Assembly: GCF_048544455.1 (NCBI RefSeq)
Contig: NC_133529.1
Coordinates: forward strand, 54,121,401 to 54,185,400
Source of the DNA: Silene latifolia
Taxonomy: Eukaryota; Streptophyta; Magnoliopsida; Caryophyllales; Caryophyllaceae
Direction of reading: 5' to 3'
DNA length: 64,000 bases
Part shown: piece by piece, positions 23,101-34,764 of the stretch
Layout: the number at the start of each line of letters is the position of its first letter
Numbering within the stretch: position 1 is the first letter of the stretch
Notes under the pieces: generated by a model
Databases searched by the model: none
What the model was told of the DNA's origin: nothing
The model's input: only the letters and a program-made list of their open reading frames with translations
Position numbers and translations under genes: made by a program

Positions 23101-26100
23101 ATGTGTCGGAATTGGCATACAATACTAGAGAAGCTGTATCTGAAAATCAAATGCTTATGCGTCTCATTATCTGCCTTGCACAATATACACCTATTCACCA
23201 GTGGTATTCGCCTGATATGCAGCTGATCAATAGTAGCCAATTTCTGCTGCATTGCTAGAACCAGAAAGACATTGTGCTTTGGTAACACTACTCGATTCCA
23301 AAGTGCTTTGCCCTAACTTATATTACTTCCCTTCCTGCGAAACTGGTCATAGAGTAAATGGAGTTGAATGCATCCCTTCTTAACACAACCATGTAGTAAT
23401 GCTTCCATATTGGCTCCACTGCCTACCATTTCTAAGAGTTCATCCCTTACCTGCAATATACTCCTGCAACTTTCCGAATGAGTACTCTTTTTCTGAAGTG
23501 TCCAAAAATCTCCATATTTAATGTTGTAAGTGTAATTCCAGGTGGTCCATGAACTATCAGAATGTTTAACAATCTCCCAAATCCATTTACAAATGATGCT
23601 TTTGTTCCACGCTAAGATCTCCTTTATATTAAAGCCTCCTTCCTGATATAGGGTACAGCAAGAATCCCAACTTTTCATGATCAGCTTCCTATGACTTTCC
23701 TCATAATTCCAGAAATCTCCTGGAGAACTTAGTAATAAGCCTGAGTACTCCTTTTGGCATCAACAAAGTAGAGCACCAAAATTATTCCAATCCAAAAATG
23801 ACAGAGTTCAAGAGACTAATTTTCCCTACATAGGAAAGTTTATAATTAGACCAATGATTCAATGCCCTCTGAACTTTGGTGATAAGATCAGCAAACATTG
23901 CCTTATTCAACTTCCCTTCATTCAGAGGCACTCCAAGGTATCTAAAAGGAAGCTCTCCTTCAATATAACTAGTTGCTCTAAGAATTTCTTGCTTAATACC
24001 CTCTCTGATGCCACCCATATATATTTGTTTTATCTGGATTAGCATGTAAACCAAACAACCTAGCAAAATAAGCTAATGATGAAGTGACAGCATTAACAGA
24101 TGGGGTGTCTCCTCTAACAAATAACATCAGATCATCTGCAAAAATTAAGTGATTTAGACCCAACTTCCCACATTTAGGATGGTATGAGCCCTAATGCTGC
24201 TTGCGAATTCCTCTTAAGACCCTGGATAAGATTTCCATGCTCATTCAAATAGAAATGGGGATAGAGGGTCACCTTGCCATAGACCACTAGCTCCTTTAAA
24301 AAAACCAATATAATCTCCATTAACTTTCAAACTGAACTAAGTAGAGGTAATACTTCCCATAATCCACCTCTGAAATTGCTCAGGGAAGTGGAACTGCTGC
24401 AACATTTTACCTATGAATTCCCATTGAAGGGAATCAAAGGCTTTTTTGATGTCAACATTAATTAAGCATCTGGGGGAAACTCCTTGCTGTCCATATCCTT
24501 TTATCAAAGATTGAGTCAGCATAATATTTTCAAATATACTCCTCCCTGTAACAAATGCCCCCTGTTCTTTCCCTACAATACCAGGTAAGAAAGGCTTTAG
24601 TCTGGAACATAAAATCTTACTGATTGTCTTATAGAAGACAGTACAACAGGCTATTGGTCTATAGTCCATTACAGTACAAACAACTGATTTTTTAGGAATT
24701 AGGGTAAACAAGGTAGTGTTAGCTTGCTTAGGCATATTTCAGTCTTGAAGATCCCTTTGACAGCATTACAAAACTCATGCCTGATGATATTCCACGAGGT
24801 TTTGAAGAACTGTGTTGAAAATCCATCTTGCCCTGGACATTTGTTTGAGGCAATAGAAAATAAAGTAATCTGGATTTCCTTATCATCCACCTCCCTACAA
24901 AGTTCCCCCCACCTAGATTCAGGTATCTTAGGTCCATCCAGAGAGTCCATAAGTGCTACATCAATTGGTGTTTGCTAACCTAATAACCACTGATAATAGT
25001 CAATGAAGGCATGATTAACAACATGCATTCCTTCCCTTTCTATACCATGTCTATCCTTAATTTTCCCAATAATACTCTGGTGCTTCCGAGCTGCTATTCG
25101 AGCAAAGTAGTAACTTGTGGGAGCATAATTATATTTTATATCCTGAATTTTGGCTCTTTGAGTAAGAGAACTTTTTTCAGCTTTCTTAAGATCCAGGTAA
25201 GTCTGCAGCAGAGTTTGCTCCAGTGCTAGCAAGGAAGAGTCCAATGGCTTAGTTTGAACACTAATCTGATAGTCATGTAAATATTGTTGTGCTTCTTTAA
25301 CTTTCCCAGAAATCCCAGAGTAGGAGGTCTTATGAATGTTAATGAGCTGCAACCTAACATTTTTAAGTCTAGGAAACAACCTATGAATTGCATTACTCTT
25401 AACAGGAATATCCCAAGCCTCCTTAACAACCTTTCCATAATCCTTATGGTCCTCCCAACAATTGAGGTAACTGAATCTCCTCTTTTGCTGATAGTGATCA
25501 TGAATAGAGACCAGTAATGGTGAGTGATCTGAAATCCCTGAGGGCAGAACATTCACCTGAGTGTTAGGGAAATGTCCCATCCATAAGGAGTTAGAAATCA
25601 CTCTATCCAGTCTAGACCAAATTATAGTGGTTGTATCTCTTTTATTTGTCCAAGTGAACTCACAACCAAAGCTATGAAGATCCTCTAATTGGCAGTCCAA
25701 AAGGGATTGGTTAAAAGCCAAAATTTCAGTGATAGAGGGAGGATTAGGACCAATTCTCTCCTCCATAGCTCTCACAATGTTCCAGTCTCCCATCAAAATC
25801 CAGTTGGTAACCTTAGGTTTTAAACCTCTGAGTTCATGCCACAGTCTTTCTCTATGGGTAGCATCATTACTACCATAGACAAAAGAGACATGAACAGTTT
25901 TGTTTGAAATATGATGCAGTAACTCAAGATGAATTAATTGATCATGGCCAGAAGAAGAAATCCAGGTGACCCTTCTATTGTCCAAAAAAACCCATATCCT
26001 ACCATTGTAATGGTGGGTGTAATTATTCAGAACAGAATAAGAAGGAAAGGTCCTAATAATGGTAGCAAAATTATTCTGTTTAACTCTAGTTTCTAACAAA

Positions 26101-26190
26101 CCAAACACCTCTACTTTATTCCTACTAAGATATCCCCTAACTTCCTGCTGCTTTATTGGATCATTAAACCCCCTAATATTCTAAGAAGAA
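23097..26190 (-). pseudogene. LINE-L ORF2: endonuclease, reverse transcriptase, zf-RVT
   Basis: The endonuclease domain starts near 26190 with NIRGFND, preceded by TAG at 26181-26183 where the family has Trp. It contains LLETRVK, MGDWNIV and the catalytic-site motif SDHSPLL (about 25510). A stop at 24975 ends the first frame, and the same frame continues with NKCPGQDGFS. A frameshift near 24730 leads into RT: TLIPKK, DYRPIACC, FDSLQWEF and the intact catalytic motif FADD near 24140. More breaks follow. The last part is a zf-RVT domain (RCILCKADNETHKHL) that stops at 23097. Intact ORF2 would nick target DNA and copy its own RNA; this copy cannot make it in one piece. Confidence 0.88.
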
Positions 26191-26616
26191 ATTATCATTT
26201 GTCAGGATCTGGTGGTTCCTCAGCCAGAGTAACCACCTCTACTCCATTATCCAATAGTTGCCCACTTGCCCCTCATTCTGTAACACCTCTATTATCTAAT
26301 AGTTGCCCACTTGCCCCTCATTCTATAACACCGAGTAAGTATTAGCAACTGTAACTTCATAGTTAGTAACCTGTGTAGTACCCTTCTCAGTATTTTTCCC
26401 CCCCATGTTGACCTATCCCCTCTACAGTAGCAGGGCATAAATGACCTAGCACATGAGATCCTGAACCCACCTCCTTAGCAGCAGAAGAAGACTTAATATC
26501 TGAGTTAGAAGGGGTTTAGCCTAGCTCAAAGCATTCTGAGCTCGTTCCCTTTTGCTCAGTAGATTGTTCATCCCCTATTGCAGGAGGATTATGGCCAAGC
26601 CCATTGCATTCTGAGT

Positions 26617-27717
26617 CTAGGGCCTCTGAACTGTGAGAATGAGATTTGTCTTTCTGAGATTTGGCCTATATTCCTTCACCACCTTCACAACATTTCTTTT
26701 CTTCTCCAGCTGTCTATTAATTTTAGTGAATTTACAGTGCTCTTTGGTATGACCCAGCTTCCTACAACAGTGACAATAGTATGACAACCACTCATATATA
26801 ATTCTTTGTCTAGTTGTTCCATGATAAAGAGATGTGACTGTGACAATTTTAGGTAACTCCTCAGCCACATTCACTTCCACCAAGACCCTGACAAACATCA
26901 GCTTAGATTTGAAAGTTGTTGGTAAATCAGCAAATAGGGGTTTCCCTATTGTACTAGCCATCTTACTCAATACTTTCTCTGACCACATGAATGAATCAAG
27001 GTCCGGGAATAAAACCCAAGCTGGGACTGTTGAAATAGAATCCATCTCATGAGAGAAGGAAGGTGACCACTGCTTTAAAATCAGATTGCTAGACCCCATT
27101 TTCCATGGTCCACCTTTTAAAACCTCATTCATGTCCTCAGCTGAGAAGAATCGAAAGCTAAACCATCCTTTTTTATAGTATTGCACTACAGGACGGGTAA
27201 CATTCTTCCAATTTTTCAGAACAAACTCATATACTTGTGGTAGCTTTGGTTTAGATCCTAAAAAATTACCCATAAGAGTATTATTCCAAAATTTAAGTTC
27301 ATCAACTACATCATCCTCTACAATCTCAACAATTCCTATATCCCTACTTTTGTCACAATAATATAAACTCATGCCAGGGGAAGGTTTAGCTACCGAATTC
27401 CATGGACGTGTAATTCCTATCCCTAAATCAGTAACAGGGTTCGGGATAACAGTAGCTTCCTCTGTTCTATTAGCTGGAGTCCGTTTATCCAAAAAACCAG
27501 TAAGATTAAGCAAGTGACCCACCGTTGCTGAAGTAATATTACCTGAATTCCTAATACCATTAGGGTTACCTTCCATATCATCCAAAAGTGCTTCTTTCTC
27601 CGTAATATCTTCCACAATCGGTTCATCAGAATCCACTATCGTCGAAGTTTCGTCCACAACAGTCTCAGAAATCACCGGTTGTTTGTTACGTGCTCTTTTT
27701 GTTTTGGCCATGAACAA
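26617..27717 (-). CDS. LINE-L ORF1 protein (DUF4283 and zinc knuckle)
   Basis: A 366-residue open frame begins with ATG at 27717 and a basic KTKRARNK segment. A DUF4283-like RNA-binding domain lies at about residues 120-270, with KLPQVYEFVLKNWKN, GWFSFRF and GGPWKMGS. A CCHC knuckle (CHCCRKLGHTKEHC) is near residue 318. This is the usual plant L1 ORF1 product, an RNA-binding chaperone that coats the LINE transcript. The frame ends at 26617, about 430 bp before ORF2, with no internal stop, so it is the best-preserved ORF of this element. Expression is not implied. Confidence 0.82.
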   Translation of the reverse strand: MFMAKTKRARNKQPVISETVVDETSTIVDSDEPIVEDITEKEALLDDMEGNPNGIRNSGNITSATVGHLLNLTGFLDKRTPANRTEEATVIPNPVTDLGIGITRPWNSVAKPSPGMSLYYCDKSRDIGIVEIVEDDVVDELKFWNNTLMGNFLGSKPKLPQVYEFVLKNWKNVTRPVVQYYKKGWFSFRFFSAEDMNEVLKGGPWKMGSSNLILKQWSPSFSHEMDSISTVPAWVLFPDLDSFMWSEKVLSKMASTIGKPLFADLPTTFKSKLMFVRVLVEVNVAEELPKIVTVTSLYHGTTRQRIIYEWLSYYCHCCRKLGHTKEHCKFTKINRQLEKKRNVVKVVKEYRPNLRKTNLILTVQRP

Positions 27718-28320
27718 GCTGAAAAGGCAAGAAAAAAGATGAAAATTAACGTGTTTTTGGGTTTTTCAGAGTTTCCTTGGAGAAGAAGTAGCTTGTTTTT
27801 CCATGACTAAAACAAACCTCATGGTTATTGATTTTAATGGTGCTAATATGTGTTAATTTAATACTTGGTTTTATTGTGCCGCAAGCTTACAATTTTGTTA
27901 ATAATGCGATGTATTGTCCTAAATTGGAAAATTTTATCTTAAATTTTCTTCAAAGTTTTTTTATATATACCCAACATTCATGCCAAAGTTTGATTTCATG
28001 TTTCGTCATTGGTTTAATCATGTCAATTGCGTTGGTGTCCACTAATTTGTTGTGTATTGCCTCGAATTAGGATCATCATGGTGTGTGATTTTGCTTCAGT
28101 TCATCTTTTCATGTGTGTCTTGAAGGTCCTGAATACAAGACATGTGTTTTAGTAGGGTTAATATGAGCTTAGTCTTTTGTTATGGATTTGAACCGTGTAA
28201 GTAGGTAGGTGTACGATTCATGTTTGGAGATTAGGAGTAGAAGAAAGTGACTTTAGCTTGCGTAAGGTGTCTTGAATTAAGTAAGATAATTGTGTGAGGT
28301 AATTGTGGATAATGCGTGAT
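27718..28320. other. AT-rich spacer between LINE-L and Tat-B
   Basis: Six hundred bases without a supported gene. The first 80 or so may be the LINE 5' UTR. The remainder could be unrelated intergenic DNA or a further piece of chromovirus LTR H; I cannot decide from the sequence alone. Confidence 0.4.
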
Positions 28321-30926
28321 TGTAGATACCCAGTATCTGTCGAGTCTCCAACAAACACCCGATGATTGTCGGACTATAACATGCTTAGGAATCGCAGCGT
28401 TTGATCGACAGATTGTGTACAACTATATGTCGGAAAACTTAAAACGATTTCAAAAATAAAATATTTTAAAACTTTTCAAAAGTACCTGGAGCGTTTAATG
28501 TTTGATGACAGGGTCGCGATGACACTAACTAGAGTCAAAACCGACACCGGGCTAAAAACCGACTCAAAATTCAAATCCCGACTCCAACAACGAGTCAAAC
28601 CGAGTCAAACACAAAAAACAAACCATTCAAATGCTTCTATGTTAAGATTTCCCAAAATATTACATAGTCAAGTACAATTCAAGTTCATCCAAATCCTAGG
28701 ATAAAACATATCATGACTTCCTCGTGTGATAGTGACAAGACGCCTCGAAGACGTGCGACATGGCTCGCGCCTCTTTGAGCAGCCCATGCGGCCACGTCAC
28801 TCAAAACTCATACAACCATCCATTTTCCTATAAATACCCCTCAAATGCCACCATTTGAGGGTTACGCGAGCGTCCGCCCCCTATTTTCTCCCTTAAAATT
28901 CTAGACTCGACTTCTCAAGTCACAATCCGACACGTGTTTACGACCTACCGATCGTAAACACAAGCCTTACACATTGTTTGGTACCGTCATCGTGCATTAA
29001 ATCACTTGACCGACCATCTCGACCACTACACCATCACTAAACTTAACAAAACACTCTTTTACTTACCAAAACGGTTTTTAAACCGAGTTTTCCAGCCAAA
29101 CAAGTTGATACACTTATGTCGGTTTCTCGCCATAAGCCTAGCATGTAAGTATGAGGGTGTAAAAACCTTCTTTTATCATGTATTCATTTGTTTAATGACT
29201 ATAACATGCTAAATCATGCATAACATGGTCCAAAACATGGGAAGAATGAGCCAAAACCGGATTTTTGGTTGAGGCAGAGGCTACTTACGTAGCACACAGG
29301 CTCGTGCCTAAAGCAGCCTGCCCAACCTTAATCCAAATCGTGTTTGATCTCTTCATCTTTTTATTTTTATTTCATATTTGTAATCGGTTTTTACCATTTC
29401 AAGTATTTTCAATTCTTTCATTTTTTTTATGACGCGTTTTAACCATAAAACATTTTTCACCCTTGGTTCCTAATACCATGACGGTTTAATCCGTGTTTCG
29501 GTGATAATATTTGGTTAATTACATTATAAAAGGTATTTTAAAACCTTTTATTTCATTTCTTTACATTTTGAAGGGTATTTTAAAGCCTTTCTCATTTCTT
29601 TACATTTTCAAAACAAATGTATTAGTCATCAAAACAAAGTCATCCTTGGTTCCACATACCATGTCGGATTTTAATCCGAGTACGATGATGGATTTTGACT
29701 AATTACAAGCAAATGAACTTAAAACAATTAGTTCATAATCATTTTCAAAACTATTCATGTCAAGCTTACAAAACCGAACCCGACATCGAGTATTGTCAAA
29801 ACAATGACGATTATTCAAGTCTCGTTCTTCAAATCAACACAAAAGCGACCTAAACGGTCTTTTCAAATCAAGACGGGTTTAAACACCCATTTTTCAATAC
29901 GTTTTTACGAACTTTTTCAATGGTCAGAAGACGTTTTCCATCGTCTGTTGACCCGCGCCTAAACAGGCCACTTATTTTTCTATTTTTAAACCAGGGAAGG
30001 CCATTTGCATCGCCAACAGGCTCGCGCCTCTTATGGTGGTCTGATGCAGACCAGGGCAACCCACTTACATCGCCAATAGGCTCGCGCCTCTTATGGCTGC
30101 CTGATGCAGGGTCTGTTCCCCTTCCAACATTTGTCTAGGACGATCCCGACTTCGGTTAACCCGAATACAGGACGGATAAGACGACGAATCTGCCCATTCA
30201 ACATCATATTTGCAAAATGCCCTACTAAGACAAATGGATCACGTTATACACCATAAACCTAATTTGGTAAATGGATGTTTAATTTCCGTCTTGCATGCAA
30301 ATCAACATTAAATCGAACTCGACATCTTATACTTGATACTTGGATTAAATAAACCGACATAGAAAGCTCACATGTTAGGTTCAAACTAGTGGATGCGCAT
30401 TCATGCATTTACTCGTTTTATCAACTTTTGCATTTAACCAACCAAGATCGATCAGTATAGGCCGCTAACGCGGGCGGGATTGGGTGTCTGATTAAAGGGC
30501 TTCCCAATATGTACCTTCACCTCTTACTTAGAAACTTTGGATAGTGGACGACCTTATCCAGGGCGTACGAGAGTCATTCTAGAGATATGATGCTAAAGAG
30601 GGACGATTCCTTATCTTTAGTACCTATGTCAAACCCTGCTTTGTGCTTCGTTTGAGCGAGGTATAAAGTGGATTCGAACGGGTTCCAGGCATCCCACAAA
30701 TGTTTTGTGGTGACTCCGAACATCTCTTGTATCGTTTCGAGACCCTTGCCGAGACGAAACCGACCGATCTAAAACGATCCGGTCGAAAGCATTTTTACAC
30801 CGCCGAGCGTGGCTTTCAAAAGACCGCTGCATGTCCACGGATTGGCTAGGTGTGCAGGTGGCCCGTGACTATGGACCGGCAGGCGGCATCGCGCCCGCAG
30901 GCCGGCTTGTGGCCCATGTCCATAGA
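28321..30926 (+). repeat. Tat-B 5' LTR (about 2.6 kb)
   Basis: It starts TGTAGATACC and ends near GGCCCATGTCCATAG just before the PBS; the last two or three bases are uncertain. A TATA box lies at 28829-28836. A direct duplication of about 60 bp (CATCGCCAA, then AGGCTCGCGCCTCTTATGG) occurs at 29990-30115, and related modules are near 28765 and 29300. Both ends match solo LTR S2, so they are related families. Confidence 0.85.
28829..28836 (+). promoter_or_regulatory. Probable TATA box of Tat-B LTR
   Basis: TATAAATA lies about 508 bp into the LTR, in an otherwise C-rich context (TTTTCC before, CCCCTC after). It is the clearest core-promoter match in this LTR. Confidence 0.6.
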
Positions 30927-30927
30927 T

Positions 30928-30945
30928 TGGCGATTCCGCTGGGGA
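30928..30945 (+). promoter_or_regulatory. Tat-B primer-binding site, tRNA-Arg type
   Basis: TGGCGATTCCGCTGGGGA differs at one position from the complement of the 3' end of plant tRNA-Arg(ACG) (TGGCGACTCC...). tRNA-Arg priming is known for Ogre/Tat elements. It marks the inner edge of the 5' LTR. Confidence 0.85.
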
Positions 30946-32484
30946 AAACTAGGACACTTGTGTCTTTGTTATCTCTAGATGGTGAGACTCGAACGAGGTC
31001 TTGGTTGAAATGCGTTAATTGATATTACGGTCACGGTTGGGTTCCTTGTCCGGGCCCATAACCTAACCCTTTTCAACCAATTGGCTCGTCCCGTCGGCGT
31101 GAGTTTTCTCATCCCCGCGTTTTAAATCCTGATTGAGTCAAGCATACCATTGACGTTACACATTTCTGTTTCGTTAAAGAGCTTTCATCACCTTCAAGCA
31201 TAAGGCTAGAGCACCCTCCTTACACATTTTGTTTGGATTTGTATCCCTCTCGAAAATCGGGGTTTGATTGCTTGGTGTGTAACCCACCCGTTAAGCCAAA
31301 ACCCGTGTCAGCATTATGCATAATATAATGAAACTGCGAGTGCTTATGTGTTACGTGATCATAAGTCCTTCCGTGTCATTTTCAAACTTTCAAAAACACC
31401 TTTTTTGCGCCGTTATATTGGCCATTTCAAACCTCGGTCTTTCGCCGACCGTTGCATTTCAAACAACACGCCTTTCTAGGCCGTCGTAATGACGATTTTC
31501 AAACCCGGTTTTCTACAACCGTTACAACACGCCTTTCTAGGTCGTCGTAATGACGATTTTCGAATCCGGTTTTCTATAACCATTTCAACACGCCTTTCTA
31601 GGCCGTCGTAATGACGATTTTCAAACCCGGATTTCTACAACCGTTACAACACGCCTTTCTAGGTCGTCTTAATGACGATTTTGTGACCCAGTTTTCTATA
31701 ACCATTTTAACACGCCTTTCTACGCCGTCGTAATGACAATTTTCAAACCCGGTTAACTATAACCATTCCAACACACCTTTCTAGGCCGTCGTAATGACGA
31801 TTTTCAAACTCGGTTTTTACAACCATTTCAAAACACCTTTTTACGCCGTTATAATCGCCGCGTCAAGACACGGATTTTAACCCGTCTCGCGCCGACAATG
31901 GCTCTTTCAAACCATTTTCGAGATCCCGAGGACCATACACCGTCCCCGAGACCTTTCCAAACATTTCAAAACTCGATTTTCAAAACATACAATTTGGAAT
32001 TTCAAAAACCGTCTTTGGAAACAATACATTGTTTTCCGAGCCGACTCAAACTCAAACCATCTTTTGAAAACAAACTTAAGACAACCCTTCAACTGATCGA
32101 CTCTCGGAGATCCATATTCTTCGGAAGCTATCCATAAAGCGACAAATGAATCTTTTTGAAAATCTCTATTTTCGAAAACTTCAGTCCACCATTCCAATTC
32201 CGCCTCGTGTCTATCGAGTAAGAGCAAAACGTACTTATGGGTCGTTAATTATGAGTCGTCTCACCACGAGACTCGTCCAACGGCGTCACGCCACTACGTT
32301 GGATGCGAGTCAAAGTCCGGTCAACACCGTCACGTTATAAATCGAGTCAGCACCGAGGTACCACACACGGTCATCCTTGTCTTGTTGAGTCCGATCTTTG
32401 TTTCATCCTTTGTGTTTTCTGCGTTCAGCCTTTGAACCGTGTCGGATTAAGATGTAATGTGGGCCGTTTTTCTGCCTCAGAACC
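30946..32484 (+). other. Tat-B leader before gag
   Basis: About 1.5 kb of non-coding leader with the 61-bp tandem array at 31395-31865. No ORF with recognisable similarity is seen. ORFs such as 31898-32137 lie just after the array and look fortuitous. Confidence 0.6.
31395..31865 (+). repeat. 61-bp tandem array, about eight copies, in Tat-B leader
   Basis: The phrase AACACGCCTTTCTAGG starts at 31465, 31526, 31587, 31648, 31709 and 31770, exactly 61 bp apart, with degenerate copies before and after. Each unit also contains GCCGTCGTAATGACG and CCCGGTTTTCTA. Inner copies are more alike than the outer ones. Tandem arrays inside Tat/Ogre elements are known and can seed satellite DNA. Confidence 0.92.
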
Positions 32485-33653
32485 ATGGCCCCGTCTTCAG
32501 CTTCGTCCAACAACAATGACAACAGAGATGTTACGACTGCTCAGCTAGCCAGCCTACTCACTACTCTTAAGGTCACCCTGGACCGTGTCGAGACCAGTAT
32601 CGAAACCCTGGAAAATAAGGAAACTGGAGAACACAACACTCCGCCCTTAACTGAAACTGAGAAAAGGCTCAAACTCCTGGAAGAACAACTCCTAGCCCGG
32701 GGTAACAACATCCACCTCGAGAACAATCGAAGATTTGAACCCGTTGGGGATCAACTACCCGACAACTTTACCTTGACTGATGTGCACAAATTCAAGGGAG
32801 TGGAGGACCCACTCAATCACATCCGAGCCATCAAAGACTACATGGCCATAAAAGGGGTCAAACAAAAACCTCACTACCTGGGATCTTTCCATCATCCCTG
32901 GAACCGATCCCTCGCCAATGGTACTACTCCCTTGACACGAAGAACCTCACTACCTGGGATGAGGTCGCAGTTGAATTTGCCAAGCAATATTCCGATAATG
33001 TCGAGATTCAGGCCAACACCCGTACTCTGGAGGTCCTCACTCAAAATGATAAGGAGGGATTCACGGAATTCCTAACCCGTTGGCGGAGAGTAAGCACTCA
33101 ATTGGTCAGCAAGCCAAGCGAGTCAACTTTGGTGGAGAAATTTGTCAATAATCTCCGCCCGGTATATGCCAACTTACTGAGATACCAAAACATCAAGACA
33201 TTCCAGGATCTACAAATCCTTGGGACCCGCATCGAGGACGACCTCCGAAAAGGTGTCCTAGCCAAAACCACCGGTAGAGGCTACCAGGGATCCACATCAA
33301 CCGGATCTCGCCCTTATGGTCAGACAAACAAAATTGACGAGGTTAACCTCCTCGAGCCAACCGCGAAAACAGCTGAGCGCCCTTAAAGAGTGTTCGCCAA
33401 CATAGGGTCAACTTATGCAAGCGCCTTAAAACGACTTATGGACCAAGGGAAGTTGCAACCGATCGGACCCACTCCGAATCCATCTGATGCCAAGAAGTCC
33501 CGTTTCTGGAACCCCAATGCCTACTGCCAATTCCACCAAGGGAAAGGTCATGACACAGAAACATGTTTCAAGCTCAAGCACGTCATTCAGGACATGATCG
33601 AGAAAGGGGAATTGCCTTTACTCCCACCAACTAAACCAAATAACAAGACAAAC
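32485..33653 (+). pseudogene. gag: Tat-B gag, first part
   Basis: Starts with MAPSSASSNNND at 32485 and has a coiled-coil-like region (residues 20-75). The capsid begins at FTLTDVHKFKGVEDP and has a frameshift near 32880. The other frame continues with EFLTRWRRVSTQL, LVEKFVNNL, a TAA at about 33384, and then a Tat-type CQFHQGKGHDTETC zinc-knuckle-like motif near 33540. It stops at 33653 where Tat-C is inserted, with target duplication CAAAC at 33649-33653 and 45327-45331. Gag continues at 45332. Confidence 0.87.
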
Positions 33654-34376
33654 TGTTTTAGCAGGATTTCCCCTGAAAGGATCCGGTTTATTTATTAAGT
33701 GATCAGGGTATCTAGTTCTGTGAATTAGAAGTAAAAATATAAATGGATAATAGTAGAGAATATAATATAGATTGTGTTATTATGTTTCTAATATAGGCTA
33801 AATAGAAACAATGCGTATAAACTCAAATACTAGAGAGAAGACAGAGATTAATTTGCCAAATATATTGATTAATTCGTAAAAACTAGATCCCCTTTACAAT
33901 TTTTTTCTAATGCTATTTATATTCTTCAAATCATAACGTTGGATGCTGCCCAACGTTTTTCTTGGCCGTTGGCAGCTACTTGCTGAAAAATAGCACACAC
34001 TTCCTATTAATTTTCTTGAGTTAGTCTTCCTCAACAAACATTGGCTTATTCCCTTTTACACGATCTGATATGTGGGAATAAGATGCTTTTGGAATTGGAC
34101 TTGGTCTTCCATGAAAGTAGGACATGAGCATTTCTCTCTATGTAACTGTTACATTGTCTGACAATTCAATACAGCCTACCTAAGAGTTCTGCCAGGCTGT
34201 TCTATGCTTTCCTTTCTTGCCAGCAGATCTTTCTTCCAAGGTTTAATAGATTACTTGCCCTGGAATATGCTTCACCTGTCAAACAGTAATTAGATTCGTC
34301 CGGACCTTGGTTGCCCCACTCAGCCTAATTATGCCAGGCTAGACTAAGGTCGGTCCAGGCTAATTTGGGCTCAACA
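33654..34376 (-). repeat. Tat-C 3' LTR (723 bp)
   Basis: This is the uninterrupted LTR copy. A minus-strand TATAAATA is at 33914-33921, matching that of the other LTR (43371-43378). TG...CA ends and the CAAAC flank are clear. Confidence 0.93.
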
Positions 34377-34584
34377 ATTGCCCCTTGACATTTTATCCAT
34401 GCTGGATCCGGCCAGGGGTGAGATGTCAATTTAACGGGCTAAAAAAACAAAAAGAATCATGGTTATTTGATGACTCTTAGACTTCTTGTTACCGTTAAAC
34501 ACGGCAACGACTAGCTCAATGATGTCATGCTGACAGTTTTGCATTTTTTAGGGTTTTTAAACCGTTGAACCACACTTCCCTTCC

Positions 34585-34592
34585 TATAAATA
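34585..34592 (+). promoter_or_regulatory. TATA box of the Tat-C antisense gene
   Basis: TATAAATA lies 180 bp upstream of the antisense ATG at 34765 and 209 bp inside the LTR edge. It is on the strand opposite to pol, which suggests the antisense gene has a promoter of its own in the internal region. The pyrimidine-rich TTCCCTTCC just before it resembles plant core promoters. Confidence 0.55.
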
Positions 34593-34764
34593 CGCGGTTG
34601 AGGATGAATTCAACAGTTACTAAAATTCTTCCTTCTTGTTTGCTATATTCTCTCTAAAGATTCTTCTCAATTCCTTAGAAATAAACCCTAATTTATTTCC
34701 TGAAATTCTTCATAGAACTTCTCCCAACTTTCATAAAAACGTTCACTTAAGAATTTTGAAGAAT

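Noticed and set aside
28498-30138. Several 60-72 codon ORFs in the Tat-B LTR
   Set aside because: No similarity to known proteins, short, and located in U3/R/U5 of an LTR.
31395-31865. CRISPR array
   Set aside because: The whole 61-bp unit is repeated without unique spacers, and the context is a plant retrotransposon leader.
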